From positions 47,797,029 to 47,861,028 of the forward strand of contig OZ026834.1 of the NCBI GenBank assembly GCA_964023205.1: DNA of 64,000 nt, given 5' to 3'. A model generated the notes under the pieces. The model saw only the letters and a list, made by a program, of their open reading frames with translations, ran no database searches and was not told the DNA's origin. This document shows positions 34,816 to 49,300 of the stretch, piece after piece (the first letter of the stretch is position 1; each line of letters opens with the position of its first letter). The stretch comes from Lutraria lutraria. Its lineage: Eukaryota; Mollusca; Bivalvia; Venerida; Mactridae. Both the position numbers and the translations under genes were made by a program.

Positions 34816-35479
34816 ACGATACGCTCCTCCGCCATTTCGAATAGCGGGGCATAAAAAGTCCTAAACCAAGCAACAGTGGGGTTACATTCTTCCTTGTGTG
34901 CATAAAATTCATTTATAACTGGCTACGCCCCTGAACATAAAACTGAATTTCTTTTCCATTATTTACGAATATCTAGTATATCGCACTCAACAGTCTTAAA
35001 ATAAAAGGCTATCTCATAATGATAAAGGCAGAAGCCACATTTTCTTATCTTTAAGAAAGCCCATGAGCTATTTTAAAGTTAAGAAAAACTTGTTCCCAAA
35101 CTTAAGAATTCGTAGCTAAGAAAAAATTGATGAAACATATTTTAACGCTAATGAGGGAGATAAGACACTTCTTAGTTAAGAAGTGGCGTAAGATGTTTGA
35201 TGAAACGGGGCCTAAATAAGTCCTTGCTATGGCCATCACTTTCTGAATGAATTTCAATATTTGCCATATCCAGGGATATAGTGTCCCTGCCACATCTAAC
35301 TGCTTTCTTAGGAAGTAATTAATATACCTCTGACCTAAAGATGCTATAATTTTACACACTCTCTTGGACATTTGTTATACAACACAGTGTCACTAACAGA
35401 GGTTTACTTTACTAGCATATAACCCAACTGGTATTTCCTCAAATGATTGGCAAGTCCGTAACTAAATTGATTTGTCTAG

Positions 35480-36622
35480 CGTAGTTGAGACTATCACATG
35501 AGAGACAATAAAATAATCTCAATATTATCACATAAGTGATAATGGCATAACCTCAACATTGTCACATGAGAGACAATAGTAAAACCTCAACATTGTCACA
35601 TGAAAGACAAACATGTCACATGAGAGACAATAGAATATCCTCAACATTATCACATGAGAGACAATAATATAACCTCATACTTATCACATGAGAGATAATA
35701 GTATTCCATCAACATTATCACATGAAAGACAATTAGTATAACCTTATCACATGAGAGACAATAGTATAACCTTATCACATGAGAGACAATAGTATAACCT
35801 TATCACATGAGAGACAAATAGTATAACCTTATCACATGAGAGACAATAGTATAACCTTATCACATGAGAGACAATTAGTATAACCTTATCACATGAGAGA
35901 CAATAGTATAACCTTATCACATGAGAGACAATAGTATAACATTATCACATGAGAGACAATAGTATAACCTTATCACATGAGAGACAATAGTATAACCTTA
36001 TCACATGAGAGACAATAGTATAACCTTATCACATGAGAGACAATTAGTATAACCTTATCACATGAGAGACAAATAGTATAACCTTATCACATTATCACAT
36101 TAGAGACAATACTATAACCTCAACATTATCACAATACTATAACCTCAACATTATCACATGAGAGACAATAGTATAACCTCAACATTATCACATGAGAGAC
36201 AATAGTATAACCTCAACATTATCACAATACTATAACCTCAACATTATCACATGAGAGACAATAGTATAACCTTAACATTATCACATGAAAGACAATAGTA
36301 TAACCTTAACATTATCACATGAAAGACAATAGTATAACCTTAACATTATCACATGAAAGACAATAGTATAACCGCAACATTATCACATGAGAGACAATAC
36401 TATAACCTCAACATTATCACAATACTATAACCTCAACATTATCACATGAGAGACAATAGTATAACCTCAACATTATCACATGAGAGACAATAGTATAACC
36501 TCAACATTAGCACAATACTATAACCTCAACATTATCACATGAGGGACAATACTATAACCTCAACATTATCACATGAGAGACAATACTATAACCTCAACAT
36601 TATCACATGAGAGACAATATAA
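35480..36622. repeat. 28/34-bp minisatellite between CRY-DASH and AATF
   Basis: Dozens of copies of TATCACATGAGAGACAATAG, spaced by TATAACCT (28-bp form) in the middle or TATAACCTCAACAT (34-bp form) at both sides, with some partial units. No unique spacers, so not a CRISPR array. Ends about 750 bp before the AATF start codon. Confidence 0.95.
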
Positions 36623-36624
36623 GG

Positions 36625-37377
36625 TTCCCATGATGGCCTTTGTTTATAGGTTGGTTTGACTGTTCATGTATTGGATTAGATTTATATCGCTGTAAAATGT
36701 ACAAAGAATGAAATTAAAGCAGGTATGAATAAATAAAGTCATGTTAATCAACATTATATAGTAAGGATAATACAAAAAGGGTAAATCAATACCCTAATTG
36801 TGGTCCTTGAATATATACTTCCAACAGACATAGGAAGAACATTTGTAAACAATAATTAATAGTATCACAGAAAAATATTATCTTATGAAAAAGCATCACA
36901 TGTTAAGATGCAATATTACTTATGTACTTATCACAGAATAGTATGCATTATGACTTATAAAAATTGTGGACAGAAAAATACTAAAAAATTATTAATGAGG
37001 AACAATATATTTTATATAGATATCACGTGAGAAGATGACTATAAGTAAAAACATGAAACAAACTGCCATGCAAAATAAAACAAACTTTGACTGACATGAG
37101 AGATACAATGTAATAGCAATTAAATTATAGTTAATTAAAAAGTATTTATCACAAGTGTCATGAACATTATTTATAAAGCACAATTAATTTAATCTCAATA
37201 TGAGAGATCTATTAGTAAAATATTAATTTTTTCTCTGTAGTGTAATCTTGATTTGTGTCTTTTGGGTAATTAATTTCTCTTTGTGTTAGTTATTGTACCA
37301 TGTGTGTAATATGTAGCCTTTGGGTTATTAATAATTCTTTGTGGTAGTTTAAATGTCTTGTGTGTAATTAATCCAGT
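36625..37377. promoter_or_regulatory. Upstream region of AATF
   Basis: The 750 bp before the AATF ATG; AT-rich, no ORF. It begins with a fragment of the CAGTCAAACCTGTG MITE (36615-36662). The promoter must lie here or further left, but I see no decisive core promoter motif. Confidence 0.35.
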
Positions 37378-40300
37378 ATGGCGAACTTACGCGATGAGAT
37401 ATTTAAACTAGCTAATCCTGCCCCTGTATTCAAGGACCCGGAGGATAATTCTGATGATGGTATATGTTTTTCTTTCTCAATAATACTGTTTCACTGAAAT
37501 GACTAATTTCTTCATTGGAAAGTTCGCCACCTGAATTTGCAATGTGTTTTCGCGATTAGTATGAGTCGAGCGTGTTCAGGAATACAATATTTCAAGTCGA
37601 TGTTGCGCTCGGTTATAGTTTGCGTTTTATACGATATGAGTTTTGTTTCTAATCACACCAATACAAACAGTCTTTTAATGACAGATAACCTCAATTTTTT
37701 GACATTGATAAACACATGCTTTGAAATAATAATTGAATATTACAAACTGTAAATAAGGGTCTCACTAAAAAGCGACACAAAGCGTCACAAGGTCATAATG
37801 CTTATTTAAACCGTAATTATGCTTAAATTTAGCTATGATATAGTTAATTATACATTTTTGCAGAATTCAGCAAGGCCACACCAAAATAAATTTTGGTTCT
37901 ACGGATTCTTTTGGAAAAAAATTGGGGCGAGCGAGCGAAAAATAAATTTAAATATTTATTTTTGAAAATGCCATAATTGAGAGCGAGCGAAGGAGCGAAA
38001 AAAAATTTTTAATATTTATTTCTGAAATTACCATTTTTAGGAGGAAGTAAATGAAGTTATGTTTAAATTTCTTTATCGGAAACAATCGGATACAGAGCAA
38101 GACGTCAAACAATACTTCATGAATGTCTTCAGTACTATATTTCAATTAACTGAAATATTAAATCATAAATAAACATACACCTCTGCTATTACAGAAATAT
38201 TTATTCCTATTGGTGATAAGATTACAACTAGATTCTGATAGGTTCCCTAACTATCAAACAGTAATGCAGTAAACATGACATAAACTAGACTACACACATC
38301 AAAACCATCAAATGTACAAAGTGCATTATGAAAGAAAACAATATGATCTTAATCATAGCAGAATCAAACAAAAACTCAGTGAATTTAACATCTTTTTACA
38401 ATTGACACCTAGCACAAATTCACAGGATTCTTTCACAACATGCTGAACAATGAGGTTACTAAATTGATAACTGTCATATTTTGTATCCAAAACTTACAAA
38501 AGGTCACCATAGTTTTAAATAACAAATTAATGCACACTGTCCAAATCCAAATATGAATCCTTAAATAAATCATTACCAAATTCATTAAAGTTTTTGTTCA
38601 GAATTATAACATTCCACTTTCCTTCTCAGCAAACTGAGATTATCCAGAATTAAGATTCCCAAAAGATGATATTTCAGTTTAGTCTGCTCTTAAGATAGTT
38701 TGAAGCTGGCCAGGTGAAGGAAAGCTTTTGCTGACTTCCTGTCTCTTTCTATTCATCCCGGTCAAGTGTTCTTGGTACATTCAATCAATGGGTGCCAAAA
38801 AAGTTTGATGACTTGGCTAAAAGAAGAAATTTAGAAAAACATAACATTATGCAAACATTTATAAGTATAGCATGAAACTGTTTTGGAGGATGGGATAAAT
38901 GTTTTGTTTCTGACTGTTTTTCTTTATCATTATGAAATACATAAATCTACAAAGCCCAGGTATATTATATGTATAACTATAAACAATTGCATTAATCAGT
39001 CAATTGCAATTTGGATGCAAATTTGTTGGATCATTTGCAATTATTAAAAGCACAAATGTTTCCATCAATAACTTTTATAAGTCAGAAGTTTAACTGACAT
39101 ATTGGTACAAATCATAAATTCCCTGCTCGTAGATGAAATGTCTCCCTCTCTGATTTCTGATTACATTTATGTCATACAGGCTGTTGACAAATAAAATAGA
39201 TCTTAGAGTGATGCAAATATCTAGCTTCAATGATTCATTACTTATGTTCAACAAATTTGTTTAAAACACACCTAGTTATCCCTGTATAAAAACATAACTG
39301 GATACATCCGAATTATCATCTATCCGAAAACCTTACCATTATTAACGTACGACCTCATCCAAATCTGGAAAGCTGCAGGTTGCATATCCACATCATTTTC
39401 GGATGGTGGGTCTAGTTTGACTTCGTTGAAGCCAAACTACCAGATGACAGTTTCCCTGGGTAATTGTAAATGCTGTAAATCGTGCGTGCAGATTCTGTCA
39501 TGGAAAGTTCAACCATGAACTCAACGGAGCACATTTCCAAGAAAAGAACGCTTTCAGCAAAAAGAATATTTTCAGCAAATGAAAAAATCACGTCGCCGAT
39601 GGTCAGATTGTAACTTCCATCCATTTTAACGGGGTACCAAAACATAGTTAACATAATTGGTTCCCCGTTTTAGTAGACGAATCGACTATAAGCCGGTTGA
39701 CAGCGGACATACATCCGGGTCACAGAAGATGAATTTGAACGATGCCCAGCAAAAAAAAAAATGCTTCGTACAGACTTCTTTGGGAGTATTTGCCCAAAAC
39801 ACCGCTTGGAAGTTTATTCTAGAAGAAATTTCTTATGAATGCATGCGATCAAACATAAATTAGGTATATATTTTTTCATAAAAAAAAAAATGCAAGCGCA
39901 AGATTTCTACTGGTGCGGGCGGTAAAAAATAAATTTAAATATTTATTTTTCATTTTGTGAAAAATAGGAGCGGCGAATCCCGACGAACAAGAGATTAATT
40001 TGGTGTGGCCCAATGGAAAAAAATATATTTATCCATTTTTTTAGCTCACATGTCACAATGTGACAAAGTGAGCTATTAGGATCACTCTCCGTCCGGCGGT
40101 GTGCGTTGTCAAACTTTATGTTGTGACCACACTAGGGGCCACATTTTTAGCCCAATTTTAGCAAAACTGGGTCAGGACGTCAATATCAACAAAATCTCGG
40201 ACAAGTTCGATATTGGGCCATTTGGGGTCAAAAACTAGGTCACCAGGGCCAAATAAGGGAAAACCTTGTGAACACTTTAGAAATCACTGTTTTGAATTTA

Positions 40301-43300
40301 TCTTCATGAAACTTTGTCAGAATGTTCATTTTAATAATATGTAGGTCAAGTTTGAAAATGGGTAATTTCTGTAGTAAAATTAGGTCACTTGTGAACACTC
40401 TAGAAGTCACTGTTTTGATTGGATGATCATGAAACCTTGTCAGAATGTTTGTCTTCATAATATCTTGGACGAGTTCGAACATGGGTCATCTTGGGTCAAA
40501 AACTAGGTCGCTAGGTCAAATCTTATGAAAAACCATGTTAACACTGTAGATTTCACAGTTATTATTGGATCTTCACCAAACTTTGTCAAATCGTTTGTTT
40601 TAATGATATAACGGTCAAGTATAAATATGGGTCATCTGGGGTCAATAACTAGGTCACCAGGTCAAATCTTAGGAAAACTTTGTTAACACTGTAGATGTCA
40701 CAGTTTTAATTGGATCTTCACCAAACCTTGTCAAAATGTTTGCCTCAATGATATGTGGGTCAAGGATGAACATGGGTCAGCCGGGTTCAAAAACTGGGTC
40801 ACAAGGTCAAATCTTAGCTAAAAATCTTGTAAAAGCTCTAAATGTCATGGTTTTGATTGGATCTTGGCCAAACCTTGTCAGATTGTTTGTCTTAATGATA
40901 TTAAGGACAAGTTCAAATATGGGTCACCTAGGGTCAAAAACCAGGTCACAAGGTCAAATCTTAGGAAAACCTTATTAACACTGTAGATGTCAAAGTTTGA
41001 TCGTATCTTCACCAAACCTAGTCAGACTGTTTGTCTTAATGATATGTAAGACAAATTCGAACATAGGTCGTCTGGGGTCAAAAACTAGGTCACCGGTTCA
41101 AAACAATGTTTTAATGAGTGAACAGTGATTGTCATGTGAGCGATATAGGGCCATCTTGGCCCTCTTGTTTACAATAATCAGAGTTTTAACTTATACATAC
41201 GAGCCAGGGCATCTAAAAAGTTGAAATCAAAATCGGTCCAGAGTCGCCCCCCCCCCCCCCCCCCCCCCCCATTTTAGGCGAAAATGTACCCCCTAAAACA
41301 CGAGCTACGAAGAACAATGATCGGGCAAGGCTTTCTGACTATCGTAATGTCAATGTTTTAAATGTCAACAATCAGTACAGATTTGAAGATCGTCGCGGGA
41401 GACAACTCCATGCAGCCGGTGTTCACGTAAATAAATCTCTTGCGCGTTCGATTAACTTTCAGAACTGTTCTAGAGTTAAACGAGTAAAATCGTCTGCATG
41501 TAAACATAAACTGGTTCCCGTTCCATGTTGCTGTGCACCGAAGTGCATACAAGTCAATGAGAACCAGTTTACATGTGATCACGTGTTTGGACTAATTACC
41601 ATCGACCCCCTATTGATTGGATTAACAAAAGATCGCTGCAGGCATCTTGACATGTTTATTGGGGGTCATTAGAATGGTGCGAACAATATACAGGAAGGTT
41701 TGTGACATTTTGCGCGTACAATGCGATATGGACCGAATTTCATGAAATTTATGAAACATTTATAGCTCATTTATAGACCGATTTTTTAACACTTTTCTGC
41801 TGCTCAAATCGGTCTGAGGCGTTGAAATTCGGTCTGGACCGGTAAATTGTCGGTTTTTGTGTGCCCTGATACGAGCGTAGTACATGTCGCTATATATAGT
41901 TCCCACATCTACAATATTTACCTCCCTTGGCGGCCATCTTGCTTGGCAAATTCAACAAGCACTAATAGAAGATATTTATATTTTTGTATTGATAATTCTA
42001 AATATAGGATATTTATATGTGACAACTACATTTTCTTAAGCCTGATGTGATTGTGGCCTCAACAACTTCATGATTAAGTTATCTTTTATACATTAAGTTG
42101 TTAAATAACCAATTTTCTGATTTTTTCTATTAAGCGCATAAGAAATATGAATAAATCACTGTGTGCTTATTGGCTACAACCGTCATGCATTATTTTAACC
42201 AATCACACGACGGAATTACGTTGCATCTTTTGCTGTCAACATGGTCGCATTTGTAATTAAAATAAATGAATGTCCAGCGATATTTTGTTGTTTCCAGCAT
42301 AAATCACGCATGTGCAAAATGGCTGCTTCTCAGAAAGCATGTTTATGTATTGAAGTTAGCAATGTTTGAGTTCAGACACGGTGTTTTGACATGAAAATCA
42401 ACCAGACCTATAGTGTTAAGTATGTTGTTTACCTATGGTACTTATGTTGATTTACCGTGTTTTGTGGATTTTCATCTAATAAAAAGTTGTGACTATGGCA
42501 AGGTCTGTTAAATGAGCAAGACTATGATATATATATGTGTTAATGTCTTTCAAGTTTGAATACTAAAAGACAGCGAAATACCCCTGTATAGAGGCTGTTG
42601 GACCAGGAGATTAATTTAAACTTTATAAAATCAGATTACAAATACAGGGATTTTGCCCCAAATTTGCTTCTTTCGTGTGTTTTTTCCCTTTTCACCAGCG
42701 TCCAGCGTCTTCCCCCATTCCTAAAAAAAACCCTGAAAGGTCAAGGTCACACTTAGAGGTCAAACATAAAAAATAATTATTATACACACTGTGTCTCCCT
42801 TATGCATTGAATTATTTGAAAATGACTTGTCATAATACAATGAGACCATGTGTCTTGGGCAACACCCGGATTTTCATAGGTCAAAGGTCAAGATTTCACA
42901 TTCGGTCAAATATATTTTCCTTGTCTGGGCTGTAACTTCTGTTTGCATTGAAGGATTTTGAAATAAATTGGTATAAAAGTTTACTTCAATGAAATGATTT
43001 GTCATGAATATCATCCATACTTGTAGTTCAAAGGTCAAGATCACAAGCTGGCTAAACAGGGGCTCGACATGTTGCCCTTGGGCTTCTAGTTTCCCCTATT
43101 TTTGATAAAAATTCCCCTTGTTGCTTAAATGGTTGATATTAACCTTTGAATAATTGTATATTAATGTATGTGATATATCTAAATGCAGCTATTTTAAGCT
43201 TAAAATGTTTAATGCAAGTTTATAAGGCAGTTGAAAAAATCCCCTGAAATTCCCCTTTTTCCTCAAAATGAGGCAAAATTCCCCTACCTGAGGGCCCCGA

Positions 43301-46300
43301 GCCCCTTCCCCGGAAGTGCAGCTTGGGCCCTGCATGTCAATGTAATGCCAATATGATCATATAATTAACTTTATTCACAATTTAATAATAAATTAACTTT
43401 ATGCTGAGAATTACTTTACTGATTAAATGTTTGTCTGAAATGGTTCATAACCTTCTAGTCAATGCACGTTTAATTTTCTCTATTTGTAAGTATACATTAC
43501 AGAGTAATATCATTATAAATAAAAAAAAATAAAAACAAAAGTGTTGCTATAATAATTACCATGATCATTCCTAAAAATCTCAAATTTGTTATATTAGAAA
43601 TACTTGAAAAAGATATGGGGGGGGGGTTTGTCAACATTGAAAAAAGCACAGGGGGGGGTTTTGTCCACCTACGTTAAAAACACTGGGAGGGTTTTTGTCC
43701 GGGCGGGGGGGGGGGGGGGGGGGTGTCCGTCTCCCATTAAATTTTTAAAAGATGAAAATTTATTGTTTCTCTTTTGACTAATATGAATAACAACACAACT
43801 ACGCTTGTATATATGTAAGTTAAAACTATGATTTTTGTCAAAAAAATACCACCAAAAATACTTTTCTAGTCATTAAATACTTCTAATTTAATATAGATAA
43901 TTATATCAGTGCTTAAATTAGGCATAAAAACTGTTAAAATTGACATTAATTATGACCTTGTGTCGCTAAAATACTTTATGTTGTTTTTTAGTGAGACCAG
44001 TAAATAACACCTAACACTTCCATAGGTATAGTAATGTAACTAGTGTTCCATAATCGGAACAAAATTGCTATCGATTATTGAATCGAATTGACGTATCACT
44101 ATCAATTGATTAATCAATAATTATTGTTTAATCAAAAGTGTGAAACAACATCAACTGTTCATTTTTGAGCAATTCAAGCTCAAATGGTTTGTAATTAAGT
44201 AAACATCACTTGCCCACTCTGAACTTTTGTACTGTACAAGGGCAATTCATCAAAACAATGACTAGAGATTTCTTTCTTTCTTATATGTTTATTGAAAATC
44301 AACAGTATAAAACATGCAAATATCATCAACATTCAACACATCAATCAATGATGATAACAAATGATGAAATGAATTTGTCTGAAGAATCAATGGACAACAG
44401 CATCAATGAATTAAGGATTTTTAGGAACTTGGGAAGAGGTTTATAACATAGTATTGATCATTTAACTGATCTTGCCATAGTCAACAACTTATTGTTTTAC
44501 GAAAATCCACAAAACATGATCCAATTTAAAAAGTTTCACCAAATCAACATAAATATGATATTTGGTCGATTTTCATTTCAAACCTCCATGTCTGAAGGCA
44601 AACAGTGCTTACTTCTTTTTACTACTTTTTGAGAAGCAATTATTTCGCACTTGTGTGATTTACACTGAAAACAACAAAATATTGTTGGACACTCAGTTGT
44701 TTTAATTGCTGATGTGACTATGTTGACAGCAAAATGATGCAAAGGAATTCCGTCGTCTGATTGGTTAAAATATAGTGAATTAATTGTGGCCAATCAGCAA
44801 GCAGTGATTTATTCAGTGCGGCCTGGTGATTGGTATCCTTCATCGTATACGGTGAATGTACGACAAAGTATGACGCTGGGATCTAGTGAAATTGGTTCCT
44901 GTCGGTGTATGTACTATGTAACGAGCGTCAAATGCTGGTACTCATTACGGCAAATATTTAGATAAATTATTTCTCGTCAAGTTTTTGAAATTTGATTTCT
45001 ACTTTGTCCTGGGAGTGATGTAAACAATGATAAGTGATAATACATGATATTTAGATGTGCATTGGGTAATTGGTATTATTTACTAGCGACTATCGATTGT
45101 TCTAATGCACTATTGATAGTCGGCGATTTCAAGCGTACATCGTCGATTGTTTGATTGTCGGCGACTATCGTGAGATCACTAAATGTAACGACTTACCACA
45201 ATCATGACTCACCTCATAACAACTCGCAACACTTTTATTAATGACTTGCCCCTTAGTAGTAATGACCCGCCACCAACATGTTGAAACCTTCCTTTTTGTG
45301 TCACCTGACTAGGCGCATTTAGGGATTACTTTGTCGGCAGCGGCATCCCCTTTTGCTTGTCAGGAACATAACTTGGTCACCATAAGTTCGAATGACTTCA
45401 AACTTGGTGTGCATGTTTCTTGCAATGATCCAAAGTGCAGTGCAAAAGAACCATAACTCTACCTTGTGCAGTTTTTGAATTATTCCCTTTGATTGTTTGA
45501 TAATGGAGGATTTCTTGTCTGGAACATAACTTTGAATGACTCCAAACTTGATGTGAATGTTTCTTGCAATGACCCGAATTGCAGTGCACAAGAACTGTAA
45601 CTCTAAGTTTTGTTATTTTTTATGAGATGAATTTACTTGTAAATTCTTCTCATATAGCGATCACGCAGACTATGAATTTCAACACTGCACTGTTCTCTAC
45701 AGTAGCTTTAGGATTGACTTCGTACTACATTTTTTCGGTCTTTTTCGTTACACAGAGCGGTAATGCACGCAGTTCAAACACCCATTCACACACAGTCAGT
45801 AAGCAAATACCATCGGTGCTGTAACTATATCGATTTTCTATTTTTAGCGTTTAGACCCCAACTCTATCGGATACTTCATATACACACTCTATCGGACACT
45901 TCATTGGTTATTGTTGATATACATACTAACTCGCTAACAAGCTGAAAATCAGATGACAACGATCGAGTGCCGAAATATCTTTTAAAAATCATAATGGTCA
46001 CATTTTAATTATCTACCTAAACATAATACCCTAACAAGTCCTGATTCATTCAATAATCAGTTGTGAAAGTGAATAACCGCTTATCGTAGTCAATCTTAAT
46101 TCACACTACACTGCAGTACGCCCCGCCTCCGAATGCTACAGTGGGCCGTCGAATAAATCAATCACAGCCAATCGCAGCGTTCGTTGTAACAGCTTATTGT
46201 TATCAATAATCAGAGTGCAGTTTACATTCGTAAACCGAATATCATGAATGTCTGGTTGACAAAGATTTTGCTAATTGTTGAAAAATGACAATAAATACCC

Positions 46301-49300
46301 GGCGTGATGTCAAAACAACGGTCCGATCAATAGCCGGTCTAATTGATGCAACTAACATCTTTTTGTTCCGATTTCGTTTTTTGCCGACCCTAATTGACCG
46401 AACATAAACTTGAGAGGCGACCCGTTCGCGAGTTGAATAACTGTCAGTGTAAGTTTTGCAAACTGCGAAGAATTAATTAGTAACAGCCATCTGTAATCAA
46501 AACTGCTTCTCCACAATCATTATATATTTGCTATCCATAATGAAAACACGTGATTAAAAAATGTCGCTTGGTATCTTGGTTACAGGGCAATTCGTGATGT
46601 TTCGACTTTATCATGAAAGCGAAAGTCGATTTTCGGAATATTTAAGTAGGTCAGTCGGTGTTCACGGCAAATAAATAAAAATCTGATCTAGATCTATGAT
46701 AATTCTTACCACTTGGAAATTTAATTACCGTTTAGTGGTCATTTTTGGGAAAACATGCGACATTGACACATGATTTATGCATCATTTGTAAATCAAACCG
46801 AAAATAGCTTGTCAAATCTACCCAGTGATCTCCCTTACTTTGTTACAGCGAGTATTTTATTCTTTCGATAAACGCTGATGTGGGTATAAAATCACGAACG
46901 ATATAAAAATATACTGTAGCTAACAGCGGTCCGAGTGATGTCGAGACATACTTTTTGTAAGTTGAAGGGCTTGCTGCTCCAGTTCAGAACAATATATTCA
47001 TAAATATAACATTAAATGTTGCATAAAGAAAAAGAATTTCTGTGTCGAATAAGACCATCGTTTAAAAAATCGGTTTTAAATTGGTATATCACGGCCTTGA
47101 TGAACACGATTGGTGTATATTTTCGTGATTTCTAGACCCAGGTGTTCTTTAAAATTAAGGATCCGATATGTTACAAGGCCTTGATAATTCATATGGTGGA
47201 ATAATTCTTTTTAAACAGGCAACATTACCCTTGTACATTAATATTTGATTGAATAAACAGTAGCCTACAGTACTAGGTCCTCGTTTCGGACAGAATTATT
47301 GATAGTTTTAAATTTTGTATCAACTCAGAGAGATCCCTGCATCACAAAATTCATCTCATTTCAGGCCTTCAGGCCTTTGATTTAATTATTCCGCTTTGAT
47401 AGATTTTATTAGAGCATTTCTTTCAGACAGACATTAAAAGCAAGGTTAAGTGCATTTTGCAACATTTTTGCTCATATGTCACTTAAACTATCAAGCGTCA
47501 GGCGACACATCCGACTCGCGGAGCTCTAGTTTAATATCTAATTACTAAACTCAGAGCTTTTTTTCATTATATAACAGAGGCTGATATTAGGATACTTCAC
47601 AATTCCAAAATACTAGCTTCAGGAACTAAAGAAATGCCACTTTCACAATTGAAATTTTTTCGTTTGAGACCGCAAAACAGTATCACTCGACCAAGTTGGA
47701 CTGATATTTACCGAAAATGATTATCTTGAGTCAAATGCCCAGGCCCTAAATTTTCCAAATTTTGAAATTATAATTACAAATTGATAAAACCAGAGTTTAA
47801 ACATTCAATGATGAAATATTTCAAGCATTTAATGATTTTACTAACAAAATAGATTTAAAAACTATCAATTAATTGATGTGACTATATGAACACATTTTAT
47901 TCCTGATCGCTTATTCCCAATTTGGCAGGTAAATATCACTTTATATTCAATGGCTCATTATTCAATAACTGTATAATATTTGATTTTCAGGGACCTTACA
48001 AGTAATCTTGTCATTCATAACTGGTCATATCAATGCAATACATATATTTCATTATTTGTTACAGAAACAAAAGCTAAACTTGTAGACCAAGAAGATCTTT
48101 CCTTCTCTGATATATCTGCACCGAGTAGACTCCGACAGAGAAATGCCATTATACTTGCTGATACAGATAAAAGATACGCAGGAAAGAAAACATCCAGGAA
48201 GGCTTTGGTTGATAGTGGTACAATGTTTTCTTATCTTCTGTCCAATATTTTTTTATTATTGAACAAATAAAACTGTCAATTCGAGTTTTAAACCAATACT
48301 TTATTGGTTTTAAAACTGAATTTTTGGGATGCAGTTGCATAATGCTCTCTATTTTCTTATACACACATTTCCATTTCTGTATAAAAAAGATGGAGGTACA
48401 TTATTTCAAATTTCTTGATTTTGATATGAATGACTCAGATAATCTTTGTTGTGTAAATGCATTTTGTTTCTTGTCTCAAGCATAGTAAAATAATAATGCA
48501 TTAATTTTGTTTTAATATCAGACGATGATTTAGTCTCCGATGATGATGATGAAGATTCAGAGAAAGATGACATGCTTGATGACAACAGTGACATTGATGA
48601 TGATAAAGATGATGGTGATGATATTGATAGTGCTTCTAGTGAAAGTGCAGAAAATTATGAAAACTTTACCGAAAATTTCAAGAAACTTCAATCTCAGGAA
48701 TTTTCGTAAGTACAAATGATTTATTATCAGTATGTTAAGTGCAAAAGGTTAGAATTAGCTAGACTTAACCGAAATCAGTGTATGGAAACTAAACAGTTAG
48801 ATTACATAGATATTTAAATGTGTTTTAACTACATCCAATTTTTTTCATGTTTCTCATTGCATTCTTCTGAATATCTGGATCAAAATGATTGTTGGTTTAT
48901 TATGTAATTTGTTCTAAGAAGTAAATTGTGCAATCTACGAAATGCAAACCAAATATGAACAACTGGAAAACCTGCTAAGAATAAATCACCTTTTGAATAT
49001 AGTTAATATTTCATTACATATTAATTGTTTTATAAAGACAGTCAATCTTGTATTAAGCGACCGCCCAAGGGAAAGACCAAAAGTGGTCTCTTAACACAAC
49101 AGTCTCTTAATACAAAAACCTGAAGTTTCCGATAGTTGAACTATACCTATAGTCCCAGCCTTGTTTCATTTCAAATCGAAAATTGTGTCTGTCTTATACA
49201 TGGTGCAAAGATCGGTCCATTTTATCCATGACAAAACAATATAGACAAAATAAATCTATTTTTTTACCGGAGGAGAAATTTGTCAAACGTGAAACAAGGA

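Noticed and set aside
35480..36622. CRISPR-like regular array
   Set aside because: No unique spacers; the parts between repeated cores are themselves constant, and the context is a eukaryotic genome.
47980..48270. 96-codon ORF as a gene of its own
   Set aside because: It contains AATF exon 2 (48065-48217) read through intron sequence on both sides.
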